From: Candidatus Cryosericum terrychapinii
GTDB taxonomy: Bacteria; Caldisericota; Caldisericia; Cryosericales; Cryosericaceae
Direction: 5' to 3'
Length of the DNA stretch: 64,000 nucleotides
NCBI RefSeq assembly: GCF_003570925.1
Contig: NZ_QXIS01000034.1
Coordinates: 1 to 64,000 of the forward strand
Shown here: positions 50,856-58,019 of the stretch, in pieces
How the letters are laid out: each line of letters starts with the position of its first letter
How positions within the stretch are numbered: the stretch's first letter is position 1
The notes under the pieces: generated by a model
Told to the model about the DNA's origin: nothing
What the model saw: the letters and a program-made list of their open reading frames with translations, nothing else
Database searches by the model: none
Program-made: the position numbers and the translations under genes

Positions 50856-51388
50856 TGTCCGGGATTCTTCGTGCGTTCGACGGAAAGATCCCAACCGTAG
50901 CATCCACAGCATTTGTCGCCGACACGGCCGTCCTGATAGGAGACGTGACCATCGAGGAAGGTGCCAGCATCTGGTATGGGGTGGTCCTCCGTGGCGACAT
51001 TGCACCTATCGTCGTGCACTGCAACGCGAACGTCCAGGACAACGTGGTGGGGCACGTAGATAGCGGCATCCCTCTCATTGTCGGCGAGGGGGCCACTGTC
51101 GGCCACAGCGCCGTCTTGCATGGCTGCACCATCGGTCACCATGCCATGGTGGGCATGCATGCCACCGTCCTCACAGGAGCCACTGTCGGTGACGAGGCAG
51201 TGGTAGCCGCAGCAGCGCTGGTCCCTGAGAACAGGGTCGTGCCTGCCCGGTCACTCTCGATGGGTGTCCCAGCACGCGCTGTACGGTCACTTGCGGACGA
51301 GGAGATACAGGAACTCCATCGTCAAGCTCAGGACTACGCCAGATTGGCAGTGATGTCCATGGCAAACTCTGAACACAAACAACCCTGA
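50855..51388 (+). CDS. Gamma-class carbonic anhydrase-like protein
   Basis: A 177-residue left-handed beta-helix protein of the gamma-CA/YrdA/PaaY type, trimeric in known structures with metal between subunits. The three metal-binding His are visible in NVQDNVVGHVDSG, ATVGHSAVLHGC and the following repeats. IGHHAMVGMHATVL carries two extra His where most relatives have IGD and GMGA, which is unusual. AAGGAGG lies upstream of ATG 50855. Activity as carbonic anhydrase or as an acyl-CoA-related enzyme cannot be decided. Confidence 0.9.
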   Translation: MSGILRAFDGKIPTVASTAFVADTAVLIGDVTIEEGASIWYGVVLRGDIAPIVVHCNANVQDNVVGHVDSGIPLIVGEGATVGHSAVLHGCTIGHHAMVGMHATVLTGATVGDEAVVAAAALVPENRVVPARSLSMGVPARAVRSLADEEIQELHRQAQDYARLAVMSMANSEHKQP

Positions 51389-51448
51389 CATCGGACTGAT
51401 CGACATCCCCGTCTCCCTATTCTCTTCATCTTCTATGCACATTTCTCC

Positions 51449-51475
51449 TTGCATTTTCTGACCCTTCCCTATACT
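51449..51475 (+). promoter_or_regulatory. Possible promoter of binding-protein gene 2
   Basis: TTGCAT (51449-51454) and TATACT (51470-51475) are only 15 bases apart, about 105 bases before the start. The rest of 51389-51579 shows nothing else I can name. Confidence 0.35.
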
Positions 51476-51579
51476 TCACCCAACCAATGCTACAAGCCAA
51501 CCAGCTGAAGAGCCCCTTGGTAACGACCCGACGTAGGTCGCGCCGTATCTTTATACTCTGGCAACAAGGAGAGTCAGAT

Positions 51580-52416
51580 ATGAGCAAAACTCGTACATCA
51601 CGGTGGGGTGCGGTCTTCACTGTCGCACTCGTTCTATGTCTTCTGGTCCTTTCGGGCTGTCACGCTGCAGCTACGTCCTCCGACCTCGACCGCGTCAAAC
51701 AGGACGGCGCTCTGACTGTCGGCAACGACACAACATACGCTCCGTTCGAGTTCGTCGACAGTACCAACAAGCCGACGGGTTTCGACATCGACCTTATTGC
51801 CGCCGTCGCCCAAAAACTTGGGCTGAAATCGGACGTTGTGACCACAGCTTGGGATGGCATCATCCCTGCCCTCCAGACGGAGAAGTTTGAGGTTGTCATC
51901 TCGTCCATGACGATCACCCCCGACCGCGAGAAAGAGGTCAGTTTCTCCATTCCCTACTACCGGTCGGACATGGGCATCATGTACAACCCGGCCAAGAACA
52001 CTATCACCAAACCCGAGGACCTCGTGGGAAAGACGGTTGGCGTTCAGGTTGGCACGACAGGCGAGGCGTCTGCCAAACTGATCACCGGCGTGAAGGTCAA
52101 CTCGTACCCCGACATCCAGCTTGCCACCCAGGACCTCGAGAATGGCAGGATCGACGCTGTAGTAAACGACTCTCCTGTGTGCGTTTTCTATGCCAGTACG
52201 CATCCTACATTGAAGGTCTTCAGTACCACCTCGATAGCTGGTCAGGACCTGACACAGCTGTATGGTATCGCCATGCGCCTCGAAGACAAGCAACTGAAGG
52301 CCGCTGTCGACAAGGCCCTTCAGGACCTTGTTAAGGATGGCACATACGACACCATCTACGCCAAATGGTTTGGTGGAGGGACACCCGACTTTCGTCCAGG
52401 AGACCAGAACCCCTGA
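51580..52416 (+). CDS. Amino-acid-binding lipoprotein (copy 2, orphan)
   Basis: ATG 51580 follows AAGGAG and opens a signal peptide with lipobox LVLSGC near residue 26 (RWGAVFTVALVLCLLVLSGC), giving 278 residues of the SBP_bac_3 family. The N-terminal lobe (TVGNDTTYAPFEFVDSTNKPTGFDIDLIAAV, AWDGIIPALQTEKFEVVISS) differs from copy 1. The segment from EKEVSFSIPYY to QDLTQLYGIA is nearly identical to it. No permease or ATPase gene follows, so it probably delivers a different amino acid to the GlnP/GlnQ pair of the neighbouring operon. Confidence 0.92.
   Translation: MSKTRTSRWGAVFTVALVLCLLVLSGCHAAATSSDLDRVKQDGALTVGNDTTYAPFEFVDSTNKPTGFDIDLIAAVAQKLGLKSDVVTTAWDGIIPALQTEKFEVVISSMTITPDREKEVSFSIPYYRSDMGIMYNPAKNTITKPEDLVGKTVGVQVGTTGEASAKLITGVKVNSYPDIQLATQDLENGRIDAVVNDSPVCVFYASTHPTLKVFSTTSIAGQDLTQLYGIAMRLEDKQLKAAVDKALQDLVKDGTYDTIYAKWFGGGTPDFRPGDQNP
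51907..52277 (+). repeat. Inverted near-identical repeat, copy B (inside binding-protein gene 2)
   Basis: The partner of 49846-50217 in opposite orientation. The pair encloses about 1.7 kb containing both gene 5' halves, both promoters, the small membrane gene and the carbonic anhydrase gene. Confidence 0.85.
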
Positions 52417-52438
52417 CGCCCCGACTGAAGCCTCCCTA

Positions 52439-52485
52439 AGTTCATGTCCAGCCGTACCCGTCTGGGGTACGACTGGACATGAACT
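52439..52485. terminator. Long hairpin between convergent genes
   Basis: A 21-bp stem with one mismatch (AGTTCATGTCCAG... with ...CTGGACATGAACT) around the loop GTCTG. It lies between binding-protein gene 2 and the ABC-2 operon end. No U-tract is present, so it may act as a bidirectional terminator or transcript end protector. Confidence 0.55.
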
Positions 52486-52503
52486 ACCAACCTTCCTCTT
52501 GGC

Positions 52504-53316
52504 CTAGAATGCAGTGGTCACATCGATGTAGCCCTTTCGCTGAGCCTGGCGACTGCCGAAATAGACCAGAACCCACCCGAGTGCAAACAGGACCGCTGCC
52601 GACAGGGCAACTCTCCCCAGCAACTGGAACGTCGACATGTCAGAAAGAAAACTGGTAAGGATCTTCCCTGAGATCGCCCGGCGCATGAGTTCGATGAACG
52701 GACTCAAGGGGACGAACTCGGCGATCTTTGCAAATACCGCTGGAAAAGCAGTTGGAGGAAACAGCGCCCCACTGAGCACGAACATGCCCCCAAAGAGCGC
52801 ATCGACAACGTCGACGTCCAGCTTGATCGTCAGGAGGAACACAGAAGCCACGGCCAACCCCAGGCCGGCAGCCACAAGATACCCGAGGATAGTGCCCGCT
52901 ATGAGGTAACCCCAGTTGGGGTGGAACGGCAGACGCAGCACGGGAATGAGCCAGCACAGATTGATGATGATTCCTGCGAGTGCGATAAGATACCGAGTTG
53001 CGGCACGGCCGCACAAGTAGGTCCGGTACGAGGTGCTCGACAGGAAGATGTACTTCAGCGTCTGATAGTGTTCCCGGTCATCGTGGACACTGAACGCCAT
53101 ATCGAAGAACACCATGCTCAGTGAGTAGTAGAAGATGGTCCCGTACAGTGCGTATGGGAGCAGCCCCGTCTTCTGGCCGAAAACCCTATACAGGATGATG
53201 ACCGCGAGAAAACTGCCGATCGGATATGCCGCAAGGTAGAGCAGCCACACCCACTTCTTTGTCCAGTTGCTCTCGATTTGCAGACCGATGTACATGGAAG
53301 CAAGGAAACCCCTCAT
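52504..53316 (-). CDS. ABC-2 type exporter permease (second)
   Basis: ATG 53316 overlaps the previous stop as TGATG and gives 270 residues with six hydrophobic spans (WLLYLAAYPIGSFLAVIILY, LLPYALYGTIFYYSLSMVFFDMAF, LIALAGIIINLCWLIPVL, LIAGTILGYLVAAGLGLAVASVFLL, ALFGGMFVLSGALFPPTAFP and the C-terminal VALSAAVLFALGWVLVYFG). The layout is that of DrrB/NodJ-like ABC-2 permeases. It works with the preceding permease and ATPase; the exported substrate is unknown. Confidence 0.85.
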   Translation of the reverse strand: MRGFLASMYIGLQIESNWTKKWVWLLYLAAYPIGSFLAVIILYRVFGQKTGLLPYALYGTIFYYSLSMVFFDMAFSVHDDREHYQTLKYIFLSSTSYRTYLCGRAATRYLIALAGIIINLCWLIPVLRLPFHPNWGYLIAGTILGYLVAAGLGLAVASVFLLTIKLDVDVVDALFGGMFVLSGALFPPTAFPAVFAKIAEFVPLSPFIELMRRAISGKILTSFLSDMSTFQLLGRVALSAAVLFALGWVLVYFGSRQAQRKGYIDVTTAF

Positions 53317-54131
53317 CACTGCCACCTGAGCGTCAGGCGCGCATCACGCCTGGCCTTGTACTCGACAGACCGCAACGCCCACGATGCGATGAATGCAAAC
53401 ACGAGCCCCAGCCCGATGAGGATGAGCAACTCCCAGCGCCAGTCCAGCACCTTCACTGTGAACGAAGGGACCAGAAGCTGTCTCAGTGCGTCAAGCCCAA
53501 GTGTCGTTGGGATGAGGGCCGCGATGCCGAGCAAGCCCAATCCCAGGTATCTGGCGGGAAAATAGGATCCCGAGAGAACGTTCGTCGGTTCCATGACAAG
53601 GTCGGCAGTGCGCCATGCGTCGCGTCCGTGGTAAAGAAACAGCGACGAGAACACGATGCCCAGTCCATACATCGAAAACAGTGTCACAAAGAAGACAAGC
53701 AAGGCCAGGGGCAGGTGCAGAAGCGTGAACTGCACCTTGAACACAGCGATGCCAAAAAACAACACCGCCAGAGAACGGAGCATCGTATGCATGGCACCGC
53801 CGACGGACAGGCCAACGAGGAAGGCAGACAGTGGGGCAGGACTCACGAGCATCAGCTCCAGGTTCCCCATTTCCTTCTCCCAGTACAATTGCGTCGCAAC
53901 ACCCCATAGAACGTTCAGGAAAAAGGGAGTCATGAACCCTCCCAGAACCACCAGCCCGCTAAACTCAGAGCCGGTGCCAAGCGTCCGGTAGAGATAGATG
54001 TAGGTCGTCATCGTGAAAAAACCACCCAGAACACTCGCGACGACCCAAGTCGCCTCGCGCATCTGTCCAAAAATGCGCACGTAGGCGCGCGCGTTGAGCG
54101 TCCTAAGAAACAGGAGAAGTTTCTTCTTCAT
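53316..54131 (-). CDS. ABC-2 type exporter permease (first)
   Basis: A 271-residue integral membrane protein with about six spans. The LYWEKEMGNLELMLVSPAPLSAFLVGLSVGG region near 83-113 is typical of ABC-2 permeases. The start overlaps the ATPase gene by 29 bases. With the second permease it makes a heterodimeric exporter channel of the daunorubicin/lipo-oligosaccharide class. Confidence 0.87.
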   Translation of the reverse strand: MKKKLLLFLRTLNARAYVRIFGQMREATWVVASVLGGFFTMTTYIYLYRTLGTGSEFSGLVVLGGFMTPFFLNVLWGVATQLYWEKEMGNLELMLVSPAPLSAFLVGLSVGGAMHTMLRSLAVLFFGIAVFKVQFTLLHLPLALLVFFVTLFSMYGLGIVFSSLFLYHGRDAWRTADLVMEPTNVLSGSYFPARYLGLGLLGIAALIPTTLGLDALRQLLVPSFTVKVLDWRWELLILIGLGLVFAFIASWALRSVEYKARRDARLTLRWQ

Positions 54132-55107
54132 CTTCGAACCTCTTGCCCACCATCTTGAGAAACGCGTCTTCCAGAGTAGGCTCGAGTTTGCGCATGTACT
54201 CGAGGGTCACCCCCTGCTCTGCCAGTGCCGTGATGAGGCGGGCAATGTCACTCTCGTGCATCAGATGTGCGACAAGCATTGGACTCTTCGCCACCTTGTC
54301 GGAACCAAGCACGAGATCATTCCCCTCCCCCATGAATGCAGTGATATGGTCAAGCTGCTCCCCATCGAGCCGATCAACCGTAATCTCGTAGTGCGCCCTG
54401 CTGTCCAGGTCCTGCTTAAGTTGCGATGGAGCTGCGTTCGCAAGAATGAGCCCGTGGTTGATGATAGCCACGCGCGAACAGAGTTCATCGGCTTCTGCCA
54501 TGTAGTGTGTTGTCAGAATGACCGAGCGTTCCGGCTTCTCCCGAACCCAATCGCGCACGATGTTGCGGATGATGACACTCGCCTCGACATCGACGCCAAG
54601 CGTCGGCTCGTCGAGGAACAGTACCTTGGGGTCGGTGACGAGACCACGCACCAGGTTGACCTTCTGACGCATGCCGGTGGAAAGGCGGTTCATCTGCTGA
54701 CGCCTGCTGTCCCACATGCTGACGACCTTGAGGTACTCCTCGATCCGGGCACGTGCCACATGCGTCTCCATGCCATAGAATTGACTGAACATCCAGAGCT
54801 GCTCTTCAACCGTAAGAATGCCATACCCCGAGGTCTCGCCCCCGGAAATAAGGCTGATGAGCGGACGTACATGAGTATAGTCCTTCTCGACGTCGAATCC
54901 GGCCACTGTAACGCGCCCGGACGTAGGAAGCAGCAATGTCGACATGATCTTGATGGTCGTCGTCTTGCCGGCGCCGTTCGGGCCCAGAAGACCGAAGATC
55001 TCGCCATATGAGACGTCGAAGCTGACACCCCGCAGCGCATGGAAAGGTGCCGTGCCCCTGCGGTTGAAGACACGACTGAGGTTCTCTACTTGAATAGCTG
55101 TATGCAT
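54103..55107 (-). CDS. ABC-2 exporter ATPase (DrrA/CcmA-like)
   Basis: A 334-residue ATPase. Walker A is GLLGPNGAGKTTTIKIMSTL near 40, the family pattern SLISGGETSGYGILTVEEQLWMFSQFYG follows, the signature is LSTGMRQKVNLVRGLVTDP and Walker B VLFLDEPTLGVD. The C-terminal ~100 residues hold the regulatory extension of DrrA-like proteins. GGAGGT lies 8 bases before ATG 55107. It is preceded by a ~240-base untranslated leader that contains a short peptide reading frame and a hairpin. Confidence 0.93.
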   Translation of the reverse strand: MHTAIQVENLSRVFNRRGTAPFHALRGVSFDVSYGEIFGLLGPNGAGKTTTIKIMSTLLLPTSGRVTVAGFDVEKDYTHVRPLISLISGGETSGYGILTVEEQLWMFSQFYGMETHVARARIEEYLKVVSMWDSRRQQMNRLSTGMRQKVNLVRGLVTDPKVLFLDEPTLGVDVEASVIIRNIVRDWVREKPERSVILTTHYMAEADELCSRVAIINHGLILANAAPSQLKQDLDSRAHYEITVDRLDGEQLDHITAFMGEGNDLVLGSDKVAKSPMLVAHLMHESDIARLITALAEQGVTLEYMRKLEPTLEDAFLKMVGKRFEDEEETSPVS

Positions 55108-55164
55108 ACAGTGCTACCTCCAGAACGAGTGTGGGGAAAAGCGAACTGTATGGCAGGGGAGATT

Positions 55165-55189
55165 ACTGACGGACTCTGTGAGAGTCAGT
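55165..55189 (-). promoter_or_regulatory. Hairpin in the ABC-2 operon leader
   Basis: ACTCT/AGAGT around GTG, extendable by ACTG/CAGT across a bulge, lies about 60-80 bases upstream of the ATPase start and about 80 bases after the leader-peptide stop. No U-tract follows. Apart from this, the leader peptide and the promoter, the 384-base stretch 55108-55491 holds nothing I can identify. Confidence 0.35.
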
Positions 55190-55267
55190 GACTGAGGAAT
55201 TGACGGTCCTGCGTTTACTGTGGCAAACTCTTGTCTGCAGCTTGTCCAATCAACGGCGCCCCTGTCA

Positions 55268-55297
55268 TCAGTTGATGCAAATCCTGTTCTCTGTCAT
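55268..55297 (-). CDS. Possible 9-residue leader peptide MTENRICIN
   Basis: ATG 55297 is preceded by GGAGG with a 7-base spacer, a stronger ribosome site than many full genes here. It is followed by nine codons and TGA, about 50 bases downstream of a strong promoter and 160 bases before the ABC exporter ATPase. Short translated leaders ahead of ABC genes are known to sense ribosome stalling by antibiotics. Chance occurrence cannot be excluded. Confidence 0.4.
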   Translation of the reverse strand: MTENRICIN

Positions 55298-55353
55298 TGT
55301 CCTGCCTCCACATGCACGAATGTCTATACGCGCCCTCAAAGCCTGATTTTGAG

Positions 55354-55382
55354 ACTATACCAGAGCGTGACTGATTTGTCAA
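55354..55382 (-). promoter_or_regulatory. Strong promoter of the ABC-2 operon
   Basis: On the minus strand a perfect TTGACA (55377-55382) and TATAGT (55354-55359) are 17 bases apart. Transcription would begin near 55347, leaving a ~240-base leader. Confidence 0.75.
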
Positions 55383-55491
55383 ATGGTTATATGTCGCATG
55401 AGCAGCGAGTCATCCAGTCCTCAGGAACAACGAAACCCGCCCAGTCCCTTTTGCGGACAAGGCGGCTTGCGGTGACAATGATATTGTCAGG

Positions 55492-55992
55492 CTACATGAA
55501 GCGCTCGAAACGCTCCTTGCCGGCCTTGCAGACTGGACAGACCAGTGGAGGCTGCAGCCTTGCGCACAAGTATCCACAGACCTTGCATCGCCAGACCGGA
55601 AACGCGAGCCCAGCCACAGGCACCTGTTCCATCTCCGTCGCTCCGGCAGTTGGCCCGCCGACCGGACGCCGGTCCGGAATGGATGTTGCGGTCTTCTCGC
55701 CACGGCTGATCTCGGGCGAGACATACAGCGCACAGTAGCAGGCGCCGTATTCGTCGAGGTCAGCGTCTCGGTAGTCACACGGACAGACGAGGTCGACATC
55801 CCGCTCCCTCACTCCTGACGCCAGACGGCAGGGACAGGCACGATATCCGTAGCGTGCCTCATTCTCCAGCAGACCCCGGACCAGATCCCTGGCAAAAGCG
55901 TCGTCAGGGTTGACAGAGTATCCTGCGTCCCGTGCCTCGAGGACCAGTCTCTCCCAGACCTCAGCCACACGCTCGTCCGGTATCCTGCTCAT
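55492..55992 (-). CDS. Ferredoxin-thioredoxin reductase catalytic-subunit-like protein fused to a rubredoxin-like domain
   Basis: Residues 1-~95 match the catalytic chain of ferredoxin:thioredoxin reductase, with the three Cys pairs ACPCRLA (53, 55), VCPCDYRD (70, 72) and GACYCALY (85, 87) that hold the [4Fe-4S] cluster and redox disulfide. Residues ~130-166 add a rubredoxin-like knuckle pair ([10 protein letters not shown] and LVCPVCKAG). It overlaps the glutaredoxin-like gene by four bases, suggesting that ferredoxin electrons reduce that protein through it. The usual variable chain of plant-type FTR is absent, as in other anaerobes. Confidence 0.88.
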   Translation of the reverse strand: MSRIPDERVAEVWERLVLEARDAGYSVNPDDAFARDLVRGLLENEARYGYRACPCRLASGVRERDVDLVCPCDYRDADLDEYGACYCALYVSPEISRGEKTATSIPDRRPVGGPTAGATEMEQVPVAGLAFPVWRCKVCGYLCARLQPPLVCPVCKAGKERFERFM

Positions 55993-56276
55993 TCAGCCGC
56001 GAGCTCCCGAATCTTGTCTTCCTGGAAACCTACGACACAATCCTTGCCATCCAGGACGATGGTCGGAAACGAGCACGCTGGGTTCCACTTCAGGACCTCC
56101 TGCTTGGCCAGTTCCTTGTTTCCACCCTCCTGGTCGTCGACATCGATGTAGTCGTAGCCCACGCTCAGCTCCTGAAGCAACGCCTTGGTCTTGTGACACC
56201 AGCCGCAGGTCGTCAGCGCATAGAGGAAGACCTTATGCTTGTTGTGCATTCCTTCGACATGCTTGGGTTCCAACAC
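55989..56276 (-). CDS. Glutaredoxin/thioredoxin-like protein
   Basis: A 95-residue thioredoxin-fold protein with active site [10 protein letters not shown] (Cys24, Cys27), cis-Pro in [10 protein letters not shown] and the glutaredoxin-like [10 protein letters not shown]-terminus. Met10 is an alternative start. It overlaps the FTR-like gene start by four bases and follows ltaE by 27 bases. It probably receives electrons from the FTR-like protein and reduces protein disulfides. Confidence 0.9.
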   Translation of the reverse strand: MLEPKHVEGMHNKHKVFLYALTTCGWCHKTKALLQELSVGYDYIDVDDQEGGNKELAKQEVLKWNPACSFPTIVLDGKDCVVGFQEDKIRELAAE

Positions 56277-56303
56277 TGTATCCTCCTTGACGAAGATAGA
56301 TGC

Positions 56304-57332
56304 CTAAGCGTGCAACAACGATCCGAAAACCTCGACGGTCTCGCGACATTGATCGGTCGTTACATCGTGGTGCGTGACCAGTCGAACTGTAGTCGGCGTG
56401 ACAGCATTGCACAGAACGCCTTTCTCCTTGAGCGCGCCCACGAACGATGGCGCATCTTTGCCACTTGCACTGACGTTGACCATAGCCATGTTGGTTTCGG
56501 CTTCAGACGGGTCAGTTCCGTATCCGATGCCGGCCAGCTCGCATGCGAGCAGCTTCGCATTGGCATGGTCCTCCGCCAGCCTGTCCACCATCGTCTCAAG
56601 AGCCACAATACCCGCAGCCGCCAGAATGCCAACCTGACGAAGTCCGCCTCCCAGGCGCTTTCGGTTCTTACGTGCCCGTTCAATATAGTCTCTGGACCCC
56701 ACGAGCAATGATCCGACAGGAGCACACAAGCCTTTGGAAAGACAGAACATGACAGAATCGGCATAGGATGCCCACACGTCCGGTGTGATGCCAGAGGCGA
56801 TCGATGCATTGAAAATCCGCGCTCCATCCATATGCACGGCAATGCCACGCTCACGTGCCGCTGCCGCAATCTCACGCACGTACTCGATAGGCCATACCTT
56901 GCCCCCACCTCGATTGTGAGTGTTTTCGATAGCAATAAGGGACGTCCGTGGAAAGTGAATGTTGTCCGAGTCGCGGATCGCATGCTTGACATCATCAGGG
57001 TCCATGACGCCCCGCTTGCCTGGAACCTGCCGAGCCTGAACGCCTGACAGCATCGCGATGTCGCCAACCTCATAGTAGAAGATGTGGCTCTCGGCTTCCG
57101 TAATAAGCTCATCCCCACGCTGTGTGTGTGTCATAATGGCGACCTGATTGCCCATCGTGCCTGAACACACAAACAGACCAGCCTCCTTGCCCAGCATTTT
57201 TGCGCCCAGTTCTTCCAGTCTGACGACAGTAGGGTCCTCGCGGTAGACATCGTCGCCGACCTCCGCCGTCGCCATGGCGTCGCGCATGGCCTGCGTAGGC
57301 TTCGTAACAGTATCAGAACGAAAATCGATCAT
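56304..57332 (-). CDS. ltaE: L-threonine aldolase (low specificity)
   Basis: A fold-type I PLP enzyme splitting L-threonine/L-allo-threonine to glycine and acetaldehyde. [30 protein letters not shown] is the canonical N-terminus. The PLP Lys is K200 in [17 protein letters not shown], and [10 protein letters not shown] holds the PLP-binding Asp and Arg. The full length of 342 residues is standard. It lies between nifU (45 bases) and the glutaredoxin gene, probably co-transcribed with the cysteine desulfurase. Confidence 0.94.
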   Translation of the reverse strand: MIDFRSDTVTKPTQAMRDAMATAEVGDDVYREDPTVVRLEELGAKMLGKEAGLFVCSGTMGNQVAIMTHTQRGDELITEAESHIFYYEVGDIAMLSGVQARQVPGKRGVMDPDDVKHAIRDSDNIHFPRTSLIAIENTHNRGGGKVWPIEYVREIAAAARERGIAVHMDGARIFNASIASGITPDVWASYADSVMFCLSKGLCAPVGSLLVGSRDYIERARKNRKRLGGGLRQVGILAAAGIVALETMVDRLAEDHANAKLLACELAGIGYGTDPSEAETNMAMVNVSASGKDAPSFVGALKEKGVLCNAVTPTTVRLVTHHDVTTDQCRETVEVFGSLLHA

Positions 57333-57377
57333 TGTTCCCCTCCAAGTGGATTGAGTCCTCTGCGATGCGCATAACGA

Positions 57378-58010
57378 TTAGACGTTCTCGACGTTGACCG
57401 ACTTGACCCCCCGAATCTTGCTCACGTGCTCGATGATCTCGTTGACTGTCGGGTCCAGGAACTTGTCGTCAGAGCCAACGCTGACTTCGACCCTCACCGC
57501 ACCCTGGTCAATGCCGATGTACTTGACCATCTTGAGCGTGATGATATCGACCCCAACTGGCGGCCACAGCACATGCTTCAGCTCCTCGGTCACGGTCTTG
57601 ACGTCAAGCGTGGAATCGTAGTCGATACCCTTCATTTCTTTCTTGTACTTACGAATGGCCGACCGGAGTCCGTCGACAGCGAGAACCGAGCAGTGCATCT
57701 TCACGGGAGGGAGGCCCCCCAACTCGTCGGCAGCTTGTTTCCATGTGATCGCCTCAGCCTCATCGATCGTCTTGCCCTTGGCCAAGTCTGTGATGATGGA
57801 ACCTGTGGCTATGTTGGAGGCACAGCCGTAGGACTGGAATTTCACATCCTCGATACGGTCGGTTGCCTTGTCGATCTTGAGGTAGACCGTGATCTCGTCG
57901 CCACACGCGGGCGACCCTTCAGTAGCACAGGCGTCGGCGTTTTCGATGATGCCGATGTTGTGCGGGTTCTTGAAATGCTCGATGACTTTCGCAGTGTACT
58001 TGATTGCCAT
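57378..58010 (-). CDS. nifU: NifU/IscU scaffold fused to a C-terminal DUF59/NifU-C-like domain
   Basis: A Fe-S assembly scaffold. Residues 1-~130 are an IscU domain (YTAKVIEHFKNPHNIG, Cys36 in SPACGDE, Cys63 in YGCASN, Cys107 in MHCSVLA). Residues ~140-210 (TEELKHVLWPPVGVDIITLKMVKYIGIDQGAVRVEVSVG ... VSKIRGVKSVNVENV) resemble a DUF59/Nfu-like domain but contain no cysteine, so they cannot carry a cluster by the usual CxxC. It lies 9 bases after the cysteine desulfurase. Confidence 0.93.
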   Translation of the reverse strand: MAIKYTAKVIEHFKNPHNIGIIENADACATEGSPACGDEITVYLKIDKATDRIEDVKFQSYGCASNIATGSIITDLAKGKTIDEAEAITWKQAADELGGLPPVKMHCSVLAVDGLRSAIRKYKKEMKGIDYDSTLDVKTVTEELKHVLWPPVGVDIITLKMVKYIGIDQGAVRVEVSVGSDDKFLDPTVNEIIEHVSKIRGVKSVNVENV

Positions 58011-58019
58011 GGTGCCTCC

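Noticed and set aside
54094-55011. A 305-codon open frame on the plus strand
   Set aside because: It is antisense to the ABC-2 ATPase gene, with no domain and no ribosome site.
55473-55490. GACAAT-3-ATTGTC palindrome after the FTR-like gene
   Set aside because: The stem is only six base pairs without a U-tract; too weak to call an operator or terminator.
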